Made by a program: the position numbers and the translations under genes. Under the pieces are notes generated by a model, which worked only from the letters and a program-made list of their open reading frames with translations, was not told the DNA's origin and did not search any database. This document shows positions 1 to 11,316 of a stretch of 64,000 nucleotides of DNA, one piece after another. The stretch is from Caulobacter sp. RHG1 (lineage in GTDB: Bacteria; Pseudomonadota; Alphaproteobacteria; Caulobacterales; Caulobacteraceae). The DNA lies in the NCBI RefSeq assembly GCF_013181195.1, contig NZ_SMZP01000001.1, positions 558,001 to 622,000 on the forward strand, read 5' to 3'. Position 1 is the stretch's first letter; every line of letters starts with the position of its first letter.

Positions 1-232
1 TCTCGGCCAGGCCCGCCATGGCCCGCTGGAAGGCGTGGCTGTGGACGTTGCCCAGCCCCGGCAGGGCGGGACCCAGGCGCTGGGCGTCGCCCGCGCTGGT
101 GTCGGTGTCGATGCGCCCAATGCGGCCCTCGGCGATGGTGAACTTCACGCCCCGCGCCCAGCCGTCGGCCAGCAAGGCGCTCTCGCACCAGACCACGGTC
201 GAAGCTTCGGGCGGATTTTGCGCGTCGGTCAC
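1..232 (-). CDS. hutF: Formimidoylglutamate deiminase, N-terminal part (gene runs off the left edge)
   Basis: Only the first 77 codons are in the window. The frame opens with GTG at 232, preceded by a GAGG ribosome-binding site. The upstream in-frame ATG is closed by a stop, so GTG is the natural start. The N-terminus contains the run LPGLGNVHSHAFQRAMAGL, which matches the metal-binding HxH region of HutF-type amidohydrolases. HutF deaminates N-formimidoyl-L-glutamate to N-formylglutamate and ammonia, the step between HutI and HutG in the five-step pathway. It is divergent from hutI and shares the intergenic palindrome with it. The family call is strong because of the motif and context; the rest of the gene is not visible. 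Confidence 0.9.
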   Translation of the reverse strand, partial: MTDAQNPPEASTVVWCESALLADGWARGVKFTIAEGRIGRIDTDTSAGDAQRLGPALPGLGNVHSHAFQRAMAGLAE

Positions 233-254
233 TGGACAAGCCTCATGGTTCGCA

Positions 255-272
255 AATATGTCTATACATATT
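255..272. promoter_or_regulatory. Palindromic operator between hutF and hutI, probable HutC site
   Basis: The sequence is AATATGT-N4-ACATATT, a perfect inverted repeat with 7-bp arms. It sits in the 72-bp gap between the divergent hutF and hutI starts. HutC (GntR family) operators in other proteobacteria are short palindromes containing TGT and ACA. HutC itself is not in this window, so the assignment is by position and shape only. Confidence 0.6.
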
Positions 273-304
273 GAAGCCGACTGCAAGCGAGGGAGACGGA
301 CAGG

Positions 305-1510
305 ATGCGCTGCGACACCCTGTGGATAACTTGCCGTCTCGCCACCCTCGATCCGACACGGCCGGGTCTTGGAATCGTCGAGAACGGCGCGATCGCCGCC
401 CGCGACGGGCGCATCGTCTACGCCGGTTCGGTCGAAGACGCGCCTGCCTTCGAGGCGGCCCAGACCATCGACTGCGAAGGCCGCTGGATCACTCCCGGCC
501 TGATCGATCCGCACACCCACCTCGTTTACGCCGGCGACCGTGCTCACGAGTTCGAGCTGCGCCTGGCCGGGGCCTCCTACGAGGAGATCGCCCGGGCCGG
601 CGGCGGCATCGTCTCGACCATGCGCGCCACCCGCGCGGCGTCTGAGGACGACCTGATCCAGGCCGCCCTGCCCCGCCTGGACGCCCTGATCGCGCAGGGC
701 GTCACCACCGTCGAGATCAAGTCCGGCTACGGCCTGTCGCTGGACGACGAGATCAAAAGCCTTCGCGCCGCCCGCACCCTCTCCGAAATCCGCCGCGTCG
801 GGGTCAGCACCACGTTCCTGGGCGCCCACGCGCTGCCGCCGGAGTATCGCGACGACAAGGACGGCTATGTCGATCTGGTCTGCCAGACGATGATCCCGGC
901 CGTCGCCGCGCGCGGCCTGGCCGACGCGGTCGACGGCTTCTGCGAGGGCATCGGCTTCTCGCCCGACCAGATCCGCCGAGTGTTCGAGGCCGCGCGAGCC
1001 AATGGCCTGCCGGTCAAGCTGCACGCCGAGCAGCTGTCGAACCTGCAAGGCGCGTCGCTCGCCGCCGAGTTCGGCGCGCTGTCGGCCGACCACCTGGAGC
1101 ACCTGGACGAAGCCGGCGTCGCGGCGATGGCCGCCTCGGGCACGGTCGCCACCCTGCTGCCCGGCGCCTACTACTTCACCCGCGAGCACAAGGCGCCGCC
1201 GATCGCGGCGCTGCGGGCGGCCGGCGTGCCGATGGCCCTGGCTACCGACTGCAACCCCGGCACCTCGCCCCTGACCTCGCCGCTGCTGGTCATGAACATG
1301 GCAGCCACCCTCTTTCGGATGACCGTCGAGGAGTGCCTGGCCGGCGTGACGCGCGAGGCCGCGCGGGCGCTGGGCCTGCTGAACACCTGCGGGACTCTGG
1401 AGGCCGGCAAGGCCTGCGATCTCGCCATCTGGGACATCGAGCGTCCCGCCGAACTTGTCTATCGCATGGGCTTCAATCCGCTCCATGCGCGCGTGTGGAG
1501 AGGCCAGTGA
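305..1510 (+). CDS. hutI: Imidazolonepropionase
   Basis: HutI hydrolyses 4-imidazolone-5-propionate to N-formimidoyl-L-glutamate in cytoplasmic histidine degradation. The 401-aa product has the usual family length. It carries the amidohydrolase metal site: H70 and H72 in [14 protein letters not shown], a later LHAEQ histidine, and the [10 protein letters not shown] aspartate motif near the C-terminus. The ATG at 305 follows a purine-rich GAGGGAGACGGACAGG stretch. The stop overlaps the GTG start of hutH (GTGA), which indicates translational coupling. The probable HutC palindrome lies about 35 bp upstream. Confidence 0.96.
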   Translation: MRCDTLWITCRLATLDPTRPGLGIVENGAIAARDGRIVYAGSVEDAPAFEAAQTIDCEGRWITPGLIDPHTHLVYAGDRAHEFELRLAGASYEEIARAGGGIVSTMRATRAASEDDLIQAALPRLDALIAQGVTTVEIKSGYGLSLDDEIKSLRAARTLSEIRRVGVSTTFLGAHALPPEYRDDKDGYVDLVCQTMIPAVAARGLADAVDGFCEGIGFSPDQIRRVFEAARANGLPVKLHAEQLSNLQGASLAAEFGALSADHLEHLDEAGVAAMAASGTVATLLPGAYYFTREHKAPPIAALRAAGVPMALATDCNPGTSPLTSPLLVMNMAATLFRMTVEECLAGVTREAARALGLLNTCGTLEAGKACDLAIWDIERPAELVYRMGFNPLHARVWRGQ

Positions 1511-3033
1511 TCGACCTTGTTCTGAACCCCGGCGACGTCGCCCTGGCCGACTGGAAGGCAATCTATCGCGGGGCCAAGGCGACTCTCGCCGAAGACGCCT
1601 GGCCGGTGATCGCCGCCAGCGCCGCCGCCGTCGAGCGTATCCTGGCCAAGGGCGAGCCGGTCTACGGCATCAACACCGGCTTCGGGAAACTGGCCAGCGT
1701 CCGCATCGGTGACGCAGACCTCGAGACCCTGCAGCGCAACATCGTCCTGTCGCACGCGGCTGGGGTCGGCGAGCCCTCGCCCGTCCCGGTCATCCGCCTG
1801 ATGATGGCCCTGAAACTGGCCAGCCTGGCCCAAGGCGCCTCGGGCGTGCGGGTCGAGACGGTGCGGATGCTGGAGCTTATGCTGAAGCAGGGCCTGACTC
1901 CGGTCGTGCCGTGCCAGGGCTCGGTCGGCGCTTCCGGGGATCTCGCCCCGCTGTCGCACATGGCCGCGACCATGATCGGGGTCGGCGAGATCTTCGTCGA
2001 CGGCGAGCGCAAGCCAGCAGCCAAGGCGCTGAAGAAGGCCGGGCTGTCGCCGCTGACGCTGGGGCCCAAGGAAGGCCTGGCTCTGCTGAACGGCACCCAG
2101 TTCTCGACCGCCAACGCCCTGGCTGGCCTGTTCGACGCCGAGCGATTGTTCCAGTCGGCCCTGGTCACCGGCGCGCTCTCCACCGAAGCCGCCAAGGGCT
2201 CTGACACCCCGTTCGATCCGCGCATCCACGCCCTGCGCCGCCACGCCGGCCAGATCGAGACCGCCGCCGCCCTGCGCAGCCTGATGGCAGCTTCCGCCAT
2301 CCGCGCCTCGCACCTGAAGGAGGACGAGCGCGTCCAGGACCCCTACTGCCTGCGCTGCCAGCCCCAGGTGATGGGCGCGGCGCTGGACGTGCTGCGCCAG
2401 GCTGCGACCACGCTGGCGACCGAGGCCAACGGCGTCTCGGACAATCCCCTCATCTTCCCGGAAGCCGACGAGGCGCTGTCGGGCGGTAACTTCCACGCCG
2501 AGCCGGTAGCCTTCGCCGCCGACATGATCGCCCTGGCCGTCTGCGAGATCGGCTCGATCGCCGAGCGCCGCATCGCCATGCTGGTCGATCCGGCGCTGTC
2601 GGGCCTGCCGGCGTTCCTGACGCCGAAGCCGGGCCTGAACTCCGGCTTCATGATCCCGCAGGTCACGGCCGCCGCCCTGGTCTCGGAGAACAAGCAGAAG
2701 GCCTATCCGGCCAGCGTCGACTCGATCCCGACCTCGGCCAACCAGGAGGACCACGTCTCGATGGCCGCCCACGGCGCCCGGCGCCTCGCGGGCATGGTCG
2801 AGAACGCCATGGCGGTGCTGGGCATCGAACTGCTGGCCGCTGCCCAGGGCTGCGACTTCCATGCACCACTGAAGTCGAGCGACGCCCTGGAAGCGGTCCG
2901 CGCCCTGACTCGCGCCCAGGTCCCGCACCTGGACGACGACCGCCACTTCCATCCGGACATGGAAGCCGCCAACGCGCTGGTGCGTAGTGGTGCGGTGATC
3001 GCGGCGGCGGGTAGCTTGCCAGGGCTTAGCTGA
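1507..3033 (+). CDS. hutH: Histidine ammonia-lyase
   Basis: HutH removes ammonia from L-histidine to give trans-urocanate, the first step of the pathway. The Ala142-Ser143-Gly144 triad within [14 protein letters not shown] is the precursor of the self-formed MIO electrophile. GINTGFGKL near residue 53 is also typical. The frame is open further upstream, but GTG at 1507 is chosen because it overlaps the hutI stop as GTGA and gives 508 aa, the normal HutH length. The longer reading would only translate hutI in the wrong frame. The gene is followed within 2 nt by hutG. Confidence 0.96.
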   Translation: MIDLVLNPGDVALADWKAIYRGAKATLAEDAWPVIAASAAAVERILAKGEPVYGINTGFGKLASVRIGDADLETLQRNIVLSHAAGVGEPSPVPVIRLMMALKLASLAQGASGVRVETVRMLELMLKQGLTPVVPCQGSVGASGDLAPLSHMAATMIGVGEIFVDGERKPAAKALKKAGLSPLTLGPKEGLALLNGTQFSTANALAGLFDAERLFQSALVTGALSTEAAKGSDTPFDPRIHALRRHAGQIETAAALRSLMAASAIRASHLKEDERVQDPYCLRCQPQVMGAALDVLRQAATTLATEANGVSDNPLIFPEADEALSGGNFHAEPVAFAADMIALAVCEIGSIAERRIAMLVDPALSGLPAFLTPKPGLNSGFMIPQVTAAALVSENKQKAYPASVDSIPTSANQEDHVSMAAHGARRLAGMVENAMAVLGIELLAAAQGCDFHAPLKSSDALEAVRALTRAQVPHLDDDRHFHPDMEAANALVRSGAVIAAAGSLPGLS

Positions 3034-3034
3034 T

Positions 3035-3867
3035 ATGGCGGACAGGGTGGGATTCGAACCCTGGCTGCAGGTCACGCGCGGCGACGCGCCGCTGATCGTC
3101 AGCCTGCCGCACACCGGAACCGAGATCCCGCCGGAGATCGCCGCGCACTTGGTCTGGCCGTGGCTGGGCCTCAAGGACGCCGACTGGTGGATCGACCGGC
3201 TCTACGCCTTCGCCGAGCGGATGGGCGCGACGATCGTGCGGACGGCGATCTCGCGGACGGTCATCGACGTCAATCGCGACCCGTCCGGCGCTTCGCTCTA
3301 TCCGGGCCAGGCGACAACCGAGCTGTGCCCGACTACGACCTTCGATGGCGAGCCGCTCTATCGCGACGGCGGACCGGACGCCGCTGAGATCGACCGCCGG
3401 CGGGCGGCCTATTTCGAGCCCTACCACGCCGCCCTGCGCGCCGAGATCGACCGCTTGCGCGCCATCCATCCGACGGTGGTGCTGTACGAGGCTCACTCCA
3501 TCCGCTCGCGCGTGCCGCGCCTGTTCGACGGCGAGCTGCCGCAGTTCAATCTCGGGACCAACAGCGGCGCGTCCTGCGACGAGGCCCTGACCATCGCCGT
3601 CGAGGCCGCCTGCGACGCCTCGGGGCTCAGCCGCGTCACCAACGGCCGCTTCAAGGGCGGCTGGACGACGCGGCGCTACGGTCAGCCCGCGACGGGCGTC
3701 CACGCCTTGCAGATGGAGCTGGCCTGCCGGGGCTACATGGACGACCCGGCCACACCGCCGACCGAAGCTGCCTGGCCCACGCCCTTCCACGCCGACCGCG
3801 CCGAGCCGCTGCGCCTGGTGCTGGAAGACGTCCTCAACGCCTGCCTTACCTTTGCCCGGAGCAAAGC

Positions 3868-3871
<4 letters not shown>
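3035..3871 (+). CDS. hutG: N-formylglutamate deformylase (amidohydrolase)
   Basis: HutG hydrolyses N-formyl-L-glutamate to glutamate and formate, the last step of the HutF/HutG branch. The 278-aa protein starts with the N-formylglutamate amidohydrolase signature [15 protein letters not shown], followed by DVNRDPSG and [16 protein letters not shown]. The ATG at 3035 directly follows the hutH stop. The stop overlaps the hutU ATG (ATGA). HutF and HutG together, with no HutE-type formimidoylglutamase, show that this organism frees ammonia and formate rather than formamide. Confidence 0.95.
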
Positions 3872-5532
<1,661 letters not shown>

Positions 5533-5554
5533 ACCGACGGACCCTGACACCCGC

Positions 5555-5569
5555 GCGAGAAATTCTCGC
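5555..5569. repeat. Short inverted repeat after the hut operon
   Basis: GCGAGAA-A-TTCTCGC is a perfect 7-bp-arm palindrome, 22 nt after the hutU stop and about 80 nt before the SDR start. There is no T-run, so it looks more like a protein-binding site than an intrinsic terminator. Confidence 0.4.
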
Positions 5570-5588
5570 CCGGGCGCTCATTGAATCA

Positions 5589-5614
5589 TTTCGATAATTA
5601 TCTAAATGTCGAAA
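5589..5614. promoter_or_regulatory. AT-rich inverted-repeat element upstream of the SDR gene
   Basis: TTTCGA (5589-5594) and TCGAAA (5609-5614) form an inverted pair, and the palindrome GATAATTATC (5593-5602) lies partly inside it. The patch is markedly AT-rich for this genome and sits 33-58 nt before the SDR start, as expected for a promoter with an operator. The cognate regulator is unknown. Confidence 0.4.
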
Positions 5615-5646
5615 CGTTCGCCGCTTGAGGCGACCGGAGAGACATT

Positions 5647-6396
5647 ATGAGCAAGCTTGCAGGCAAGACCGCGATCGTCACGGGCGCATCGAAGGGGATC
5701 GGGGCGGCCATCGCCAAGGCCCTGGCCGCGGAGGGTGCGGCGGTGGCGGTCAACTACGCCTCCAGCCGCGAGGGCGCAGACAAGGTCGTGGCCGAGATCG
5801 TCGCGGCGGGCGGCAAGGCCGTCGCCGTTCAGGCGTCGGTGGCCCAGGAGGCCGACGTGGTCCGCCTGTTCGACGAGACCGTGCAGGCGTTCGGCGGCGT
5901 CGACATCGTGGTCAACAACGCGGGCGTCTACGCCTTCGCGCCGATCGACGACTTCGCCGAGGCCGAGTACCGCCGCCAGTTCGACACCAACGTTCTGGGC
6001 GTGCTGCTGGCCAGCCGCGAGGCGGCCCGGCGCTTCAGCCCCGAGGGCGGCAGCATCATCAACATCAGCTCGGCTGCGGTGACTGCCGACCTGCCGACCA
6101 GCTCGATCTATACGGCCAGCAAGGCGGCGGTGGACTCGATCACCCGCGTGCTGGCCAAGGAGCTGGGACCGCGCAAGATCCGGGTCAACGCCATCTCGCC
6201 CGGCGGCGTCGAGACCGAGGGCACCCACGCGGCGGGCATCGCCGGCAGCGATTTCGAGAACCAGCTGGTGGCCATCACCCCGCTGGGCCGCATCGGTCAG
6301 CCGTCTGACATCGCGCCGGTGGCGACCTTCCTGGCCTCGCCCGAGAGCTACTGGATCACCGGCGAGATCATCGCGGCGGCCGGTGGCAATCGCTAG
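5647..6396 (+). CDS. SDR-family oxidoreductase (3-ketoacyl-ACP-reductase/glucose-dehydrogenase-like)
   Basis: This 249-aa classical short-chain dehydrogenase has the Rossmann motif TGASKGIG at residues 12-19, the NNAG motif, and the catalytic set S142, Y155 and K159 (YTASK). The N-terminal TGxxxGxG spacing and the [12 protein letters not shown] block favour an NADP(H)-linked keto/alcohol oxidoreductase. The substrate cannot be read from sequence. The ATG at 5647 has a good GGAGAG ribosome-binding site 5 nt upstream. The gene stands alone, convergent with the next leftward operon, and has its own AT-rich upstream element. Confidence 0.9.
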   Translation: MSKLAGKTAIVTGASKGIGAAIAKALAAEGAAVAVNYASSREGADKVVAEIVAAGGKAVAVQASVAQEADVVRLFDETVQAFGGVDIVVNNAGVYAFAPIDDFAEAEYRRQFDTNVLGVLLASREAARRFSPEGGSIINISSAAVTADLPTSSIYTASKAAVDSITRVLAKELGPRKIRVNAISPGGVETEGTHAAGIAGSDFENQLVAITPLGRIGQPSDIAPVATFLASPESYWITGEIIAAAGGNR

Positions 6397-6399
6397 ACG

Positions 6400-7128
6400 T
6401 CAGACCATGCGGTAGTGCCGCGCCAGGCGCTGCAAGGCGAGCTTCAGGATCGTCTTGCCCGCCCGGCGCGGCAGCTTCAACGCCACCTCGGCCTGCTCCA
6501 GGGCCGAGCCCAGCAGGCAGACCCGCTCCAGGATCTCGCGCAGGCCGGGACCGACCTCCGCCAGGGCCTTGGCGATCCGGGCCCGGGCGGCGTGGTCTCG
6601 CTCGGCCGGCGCCAGACCTGGCTGGCCGCCGTCGACACGCGGGCCGGCGCTCCAGTTCATCGTCAGGCGACCCTGGGTCCCGAGGCTCTCGAACTCGTCA
6701 CGCAGCCGCTCGCCAGCGGCCGCCTCGATCGGGGTCAGCCAGGGCTGGCCATTGCGATCGCGACGGCGGGCCAGCCAGGCGATCGGCGACTCGCCCAGAT
6801 TGCGCCGAACAGCGCCCGACGCGCCCAGCAGGGTCACCTCGGTCTCGACGATACCCGGCCTTCCGGCGGGCGGCGCAGGGACAGGCGCAAGGCGCTCGGC
6901 CATGAACCAGCCCCCCTGGGCGCGCGGCTTCAAGCTCGCCGCCCGCGCCAAGGCTTGGAACGCCGCCTCGTCCAGGCGCAACATCACCGGCCGCCGGCGA
7001 CTGGCTCCTAGCCGCACGGCGTAACCGACGCCTTCGGCCTCGATCACCGCGCCGGGCCGCGCGAGCAATCGCATGGCGCGCTCGGCCAGCCGGCACGCCT
7101 CGATCTCCCCGTCGAAAGCCGCGCTCAC
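6400..7128 (-). CDS. DUF6456 domain-containing protein
   Basis: This is a 242-aa protein of unknown function. The C-terminal half, from about residue 115, resembles the alphaproteobacterial DUF6456 domain: NLGESPIAWLARRRD, an alpha-helical EAAAGERLRDEFE segment, a LERVCLLG stretch and a final LALQRLARHY. The start is taken as GTG at 7128 because it overlaps the TGA of the upstream gene (GTGA) and follows GAGGAGATC. An in-frame opening up to 7326 would only read antisense-like sequence over that gene. Coupling to a lone DnaA-type DNA-binding domain suggests a joint role on DNA, but this is inference. Confidence 0.75.
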   Translation of the reverse strand: MSAAFDGEIEACRLAERAMRLLARPGAVIEAEGVGYAVRLGASRRRPVMLRLDEAAFQALARAASLKPRAQGGWFMAERLAPVPAPPAGRPGIVETEVTLLGASGAVRRNLGESPIAWLARRRDRNGQPWLTPIEAAAGERLRDEFESLGTQGRLTMNWSAGPRVDGGQPGLAPAERDHAARARIAKALAEVGPGLREILERVCLLGSALEQAEVALKLPRRAGKTILKLALQRLARHYRMV

Positions 7129-7496
7129 TGCGGGATCTCCTCGGCGTGGGCCGGCGCCTGGCGCAGACAGGCCTCCAGGTCCGACAGCCGGCGGTCGAAG
7201 GCGGCGTCCTCGCGCATATCCTCGATCTTGCGACAGGCGTGGCCACAGGTCGTGCGGTCGCGCCCAAACGCATAGGCCACGCGGTTGAGCGGCCAATGGA
7301 AGGTGATGTGGGTCAGGTAGATGCACAGCTGCCGGGCGCGGACTGCAGCCTGCGACGCGCGCCTGGGCGCGGAGATTTCGGCCGCCGACACGCCGGTGGC
7401 CAGGGAAACGAGATGGGTGACGAAACCGACCGTCAGGCGGTCACGGCGCGGATCGGGCGTGATCGCCCAGATGTCCTCAAGGGCTTGAACCAGCAT
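7125..7496 (-). CDS. Stand-alone DnaA domain IV (DNA-binding) protein
   Basis: The 123-aa protein resembles only the C-terminal DNA-binding domain of the replication initiator DnaA. Its segment AYAFGRDRTTCGHACRKIED corresponds to the domain IV signature (GRDHTTVxHAxxKIE), which contacts DnaA boxes. The AAA+ ATPase domain III and domains I-II are absent, so it cannot be the initiator. It may bind DnaA-box-like sites as a regulator or competitor. The downstream DUF6456 gene begins inside its stop codon. A roughly 160-bp AT-rich gap upstream probably carries the promoter. Confidence 0.8.
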   Translation of the reverse strand: MLVQALEDIWAITPDPRRDRLTVGFVTHLVSLATGVSAAEISAPRRASQAAVRARQLCIYLTHITFHWPLNRVAYAFGRDRTTCGHACRKIEDMREDAAFDRRLSDLEACLRQAPAHAEEIPQ

Positions 7497-7656
7497 GGCG
7501 TCCTCCTCCCCGGCCGCGAGCGCGACCGGCGAACACCACTATAGGTTTATTTTCCCAATGAGAGGAAGATATTCCTATTGCACTCAAGCTTGAGGCAGCC
7601 AAGTTGTTGAATTTGCTAGGGCGAGGTCTGCTCAACACCCACGGCAGGACGAGCGT

Positions 7657-8517
7657 TCAGGCTGCCGGCGTCCGCGAAACCGTCATCGCCGGAACTCGCA
7701 CGAACGCCTCGCTCATCCGCTGCACCCAAGCCGCGTCGATGACCGTGCTCCGCAGCGCCTCGCAGGCCGTGACGGCCGCCGCGAGCCCGACCTCAGGATT
7801 GGCCGCCTGGAGATCCGGTGGGCAGGCGCTTCGGAAAGCCGCCGCAAGCGTGTCCGGCAGACGGGGTGCCGTCCGCAGCCACTGTTGGGACCGCACAAAG
7901 CTGTCCGTGCCCAGCAGCCGCTTCATATAGCCGGCGTTCGACTGGATCGTGATCTGCCCCCTGGAGTCGACCAACACCACCGGGAACAACGGCGCCAGCG
8001 ATGGCAGCAGGGTGTTGGCGTAGGCTCGGGCGTCCCAGTAGCGCTCGGCGACCCGTGCGAAATGGACCGCGTCCTGGATCAGCACCAGGCCCGACCGGTC
8101 CATTGGCAGGATCTCGACCTTGGGCTTGGTGACGTCGACCGTGTCGTTGGAGACATCGACATACAGCCCGCCCAGATGCATGGCGTTCTGGAAATAGCTG
8201 TCACGCAGCACGCCCCAGATGAGCTTGCCGCGCCCGCCGCGCCGGAAGAAATCGTTCAGCGCCAGCTGACCCGGCGAGCGGCGCTGGGCGGCGAAGGCGG
8301 CCACCCGGCCCATGACGTCCAGCGTGATCTCGTGGCAGCAGCCGTAGGGATAGGGCTTGCCCTTGTAGGTCGGGACCTTTCCCGCCAGCGCCTGGTCGGT
8401 GTCGACGCGCAGCTCCAGCAGCGCCGCCTCGATCTCTGCGAGGGCGGGCAGCAGGAACCGCTCCGTCAGCGCCGCCTGGGTCGCATCTGTGCTCAGATCG
8501 TCCGGCGGCGTCAGCAC
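7657..8517 (-). CDS. Conserved hypothetical protein downstream of kdgK
   Basis: The 286-aa product is not recognised. It is soluble, with no signal peptide or membrane segment. The most distinctive stretches are GKVPTYKGKPYPYGCCHEIT near residue 50, which contains a CCH cluster, and GGLYVDVSNDTVDVTKPKVE near residue 117. The GTG start at 8517 has a GAGGGG ribosome-binding site and lies 13 nt after the kdgK stop, so it is probably the third gene of the DUF885-kdgK unit. Several Cys/His residues could bind metal, but no known motif is complete. Confidence 0.7.
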   Translation of the reverse strand: MLTPPDDLSTDATQAALTERFLLPALAEIEAALLELRVDTDQALAGKVPTYKGKPYPYGCCHEITLDVMGRVAAFAAQRRSPGQLALNDFFRRGGRGKLIWGVLRDSYFQNAMHLGGLYVDVSNDTVDVTKPKVEILPMDRSGLVLIQDAVHFARVAERYWDARAYANTLLPSLAPLFPVVLVDSRGQITIQSNAGYMKRLLGTDSFVRSQQWLRTAPRLPDTLAAAFRSACPPDLQAANPEVGLAAAVTACEALRSTVIDAAWVQRMSEAFVRVPAMTVSRTPAA

Positions 8518-8530
8518 TAGGACGCCCCTC

Positions 8531-9451
8531 TCAAGACGCTAGGGCCACGCCGTGCGGCAGGATCGCGCCACGGTGCGAGACCACCAGGGCGGCCAAGGCG
8601 TGGGCGCGCGCGACAGCGTCTTCGATCGACAGACCCGCCAGCCGCGCCGACAGATAGGCGGCGTTGAAGCTGTCTCCGGCCCCCGTCGTATCGACCGCCT
8701 TGACCCGCCCGGGCGGCGGCGTGGCGGTGCGGCCTTCGGGGCGGTGGACGTTGACGGCGTGGCTCTCGTCGCGGGCCACCACCTCGGCGCCGGCCGCGGC
8801 CCACTCGCCGGCCAGGTCTTCGGCCTCGCGGCCATAGAGAGGGCGGCTGTCCTCGCTGCTCAGCGAGACGTAACGACATGAGGGCACGACGCCGTCCAGG
8901 GCCGCGCGGGCGGCTTCGGGGCTGGGCCACAGGGCCGGGCGGTAGTTGAAGTCCAGCGCCACGGCGATACCCAGCGAGTGGACGTAAGCCAGGATATCCT
9001 TGAGGCGCGCCCGGCCGATGTCGCCGATCACCGCCAGGGTGACGCCCGAGAGATAGACCAGGTCGCTGGCCTTGGCCGCCTCGATCAGCTGGTCGGCGGT
9101 GTGGGCCGAGAACAGGTCGCGGATCGGGGCGCGCTCGCGCCAGTAGTGGAACTTCCGCTCGCCGGCGTCGTCCAGCACGATGGCGTAGAGGCCCGGCAGG
9201 CGGTTCTCGACTTGGCGCACCAGACGGGTGTCCATGGCCTCGCGACGCATGGTGGCCAGCACGCCCTCGCTGAAGGGATCCCCCTGCCCCAGCGCCGTGC
9301 AGTAGGCGACCTCGTCGTTCAGCCGCGCCATGTAGATGGCGGTGTTGAAGGTGTCGCCGGCATAGCCCATCCGGTACAGCGGCGCGCCGCCATCGGACGC
9401 TTCAGGCGACAGCTCGACCATGCATTCGCCGAGGACGGTGATCTTGGCCAT
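8531..9451 (-). CDS. kdgK: 2-Dehydro-3-deoxygluconokinase, PfkB family
   Basis: KdgK phosphorylates 2-keto-3-deoxygluconate to KDPG, feeding the lower Entner-Doudoroff pathway. The 306-aa protein begins ITVLGECMVELS and has the sugar-binding GYAGDTFNTAIYMARL segment typical of KdgK. The PfkB C-terminal signature DTTGAGDSFNAAYL contains the catalytic Asp of the GAGD motif. The ATG at 9451 lies 2 nt after the DUF885 stop and has a GAAGGG ribosome-binding site inside that gene. Other PfkB sugars cannot be fully excluded. Confidence 0.88.
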   Translation of the reverse strand: MAKITVLGECMVELSPEASDGGAPLYRMGYAGDTFNTAIYMARLNDEVAYCTALGQGDPFSEGVLATMRREAMDTRLVRQVENRLPGLYAIVLDDAGERKFHYWRERAPIRDLFSAHTADQLIEAAKASDLVYLSGVTLAVIGDIGRARLKDILAYVHSLGIAVALDFNYRPALWPSPEAARAALDGVVPSCRYVSLSSEDSRPLYGREAEDLAGEWAAAGAEVVARDESHAVNVHRPEGRTATPPPGRVKAVDTTGAGDSFNAAYLSARLAGLSIEDAVARAHALAALVVSHRGAILPHGVALAS

Positions 9452-9453
9452 GG

Positions 9454-11217
9454 TCAGCCCTTCTTCTTTTTCTGCACATCGATCCAGGCGTCGATGCGGG
9501 TCTCCAGCACCGACAGCGGCAGCGAGCCGCGTAGCAGCACCGCGTCGTGGAAGCCACGTTCATCGAACCGGGCGCCGAGTTTGGTCTCGGCGCGCTGGCG
9601 CAGCTCCAGCAGCTTCAGTTCGCCGACCTTGTAGGCGAGCGCCTGTCCCGGCCACGAGACATAGCGTTTCAGCTCGACCTCGATATTGACCGGCGACAGC
9701 GCGGTGTTGTCGGTGAAGCAGGCGCGGGCCTGGTCCAGGCTCCAGCCCTTCCAGTGCATGCCGGTGTCGGCCACCAGACGGCAAGCCCGCCACATCTCGT
9801 AGGACAGCCGGCCGAACAGCTCATAGGGGTCGCGATAGATCCCCATCTCTTCGCCCAGCCACTCCGAATAGAGCCCCCAGCCCTCGCCATAGGCGGTGAA
9901 GTAGAGATTGCGGCGGAACTCGGGGACGTCGGCCTGTTCCTGGGCCAGCGAGGTCTGGATGTGGTGGCCGGGCGCGCCCTCATGCAACACCAGGGCCGGC
10001 AGCTCGTAGAGGGGCCGCTGGTTGAGCTCCGAGGTGTTGATCATCAAGCCGCCGGCGCGACCGACCTTGGGGTCGCCGCCGAAGTAGCGGCCGGTCGTGT
10101 AGCCCTGCTCGATGCTGGCCGGCACGGCGCGCACGCCATAGGTCAGGCGCGGCAGCACGCCGAAATGGGCCGGCAGCTGATCGTCGGCGCGCTTGGCGAT
10201 CTCGCTGGACTTCTCCAGCAGCTGCTGGCGGCTGGTCGCATAGAAGCGCGGATCCTGGCGCAGCATGGCAATGAAGGCCGGCAGATCGCCCTTGAAGCCG
10301 GCGGCCTTCATCGCCGCTTCCATGCGGGCGCGGATGCGGGCCACTTCGGCCTGGCCGATGTCGTGAATCTGGTCAGGCGTCAGGTCGGTCGTCGTATGTC
10401 GACGCGCCAGGAACGCATAGTAGCGCTTGCCGTCGGGAAGGTCGGAGGCCGCCAGGCTCGTGGCCGCATGCGGCACGTATTCGGTTTCCATGAACGTCAC
10501 GAAGCCGGCGCGCGCTGGCGCGACCTTTTCGACGACGGCCTTTTCCCCCTCGGCGATCAGGGCGTCGCGGCCTGTCAGATCGGTCGGCAGCGCGCGGAGA
10601 GGCGCCAGCAGCGGGTCGTCCGCCCTTGGCGTGGCGGCCGTGCGGCGGGCGCGCTCCAGCACCGCCTGAGCCGTCGGCGCGGCCTGGACGAAGCCGCTGG
10701 CGACACCGCGCCTGGCGTTGTCGATATTGACAGCGTACCAGCCGGGCATGCCGTTCAAGAGGGCAATCCAGCGTCGGGCCTCGTCCTCGGTCCGCAGGGT
10801 CATGCCGCTGGCCCGATACAGCATCATCACGTCGAAGCCGCCATCGCTGCTGAACGGCATCCGCGCTTCGTCGAAGCCCGCCGCCTCTATGCGGTCGGCC
10901 AGGCTGAACAGCAGAAGATCGCGGGTCAGGCGCTCCTGTTCCGATAGGCCCTTTGCGCCCATGGCCTTCAATTCGGCCTGGATCGTCTTCAGCTTGGCGG
11001 CGCGGTCGGCGTCGGCGGCCGGCGAGACGTCCGGCAGACGCCAGCGCAGGTCGGCCGAACCGCCGGAGTCGGGGTCCTCTCCCGGATCGCCGAGCATCTC
11101 GTAGCGCAGGACCAGACTGGTCAGGTTGCTGGACGGGTTCGCCCAGGCGGCCGGCGCCGTCAGCGCGACGAGATAGACGCCGGCGAAAGCGGCGCGCCAG
11201 GGTGCGGAGCGAGTCAT
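9454..11217 (-). CDS. DUF885 family secreted protein (peptidase-like)
   Basis: The 587-aa protein has an N-terminal signal peptide (about residues 1-26, ending APAAWA), so it is exported to the periplasm or beyond. The core motif LHEGAPGHHIQ is the DUF885 hallmark and resembles a metallopeptidase HExxxxHH zinc site. EGWGLYSEWLGEEMG follows, giving a possible third ligand. The family includes putative M32-like carboxypeptidases, but most members have no proven substrate. It is the first gene of the leftward kdgK unit. Confidence 0.85.
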   Translation of the reverse strand: MTRSAPWRAAFAGVYLVALTAPAAWANPSSNLTSLVLRYEMLGDPGEDPDSGGSADLRWRLPDVSPAADADRAAKLKTIQAELKAMGAKGLSEQERLTRDLLLFSLADRIEAAGFDEARMPFSSDGGFDVMMLYRASGMTLRTEDEARRWIALLNGMPGWYAVNIDNARRGVASGFVQAAPTAQAVLERARRTAATPRADDPLLAPLRALPTDLTGRDALIAEGEKAVVEKVAPARAGFVTFMETEYVPHAATSLAASDLPDGKRYYAFLARRHTTTDLTPDQIHDIGQAEVARIRARMEAAMKAAGFKGDLPAFIAMLRQDPRFYATSRQQLLEKSSEIAKRADDQLPAHFGVLPRLTYGVRAVPASIEQGYTTGRYFGGDPKVGRAGGLMINTSELNQRPLYELPALVLHEGAPGHHIQTSLAQEQADVPEFRRNLYFTAYGEGWGLYSEWLGEEMGIYRDPYELFGRLSYEMWRACRLVADTGMHWKGWSLDQARACFTDNTALSPVNIEVELKRYVSWPGQALAYKVGELKLLELRQRAETKLGARFDERGFHDAVLLRGSLPLSVLETRIDAWIDVQKKKKG

Positions 11218-11316
11218 GGCCCAAGCTTAGGCGAACAGCGCCAGCCTCGCGACACGCGAATCGCTCGGCCGACCCGGACCGGCGAAGACTTTAGATTTTC
11301 GGAGGAAATTCGAGAA

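Noticed and set aside
1459-3174. 571-codon antisense frame across hutH
   Set aside because: It mirrors hutH, has no ribosome-binding site, and is caused by high GC3. hutH is certain.
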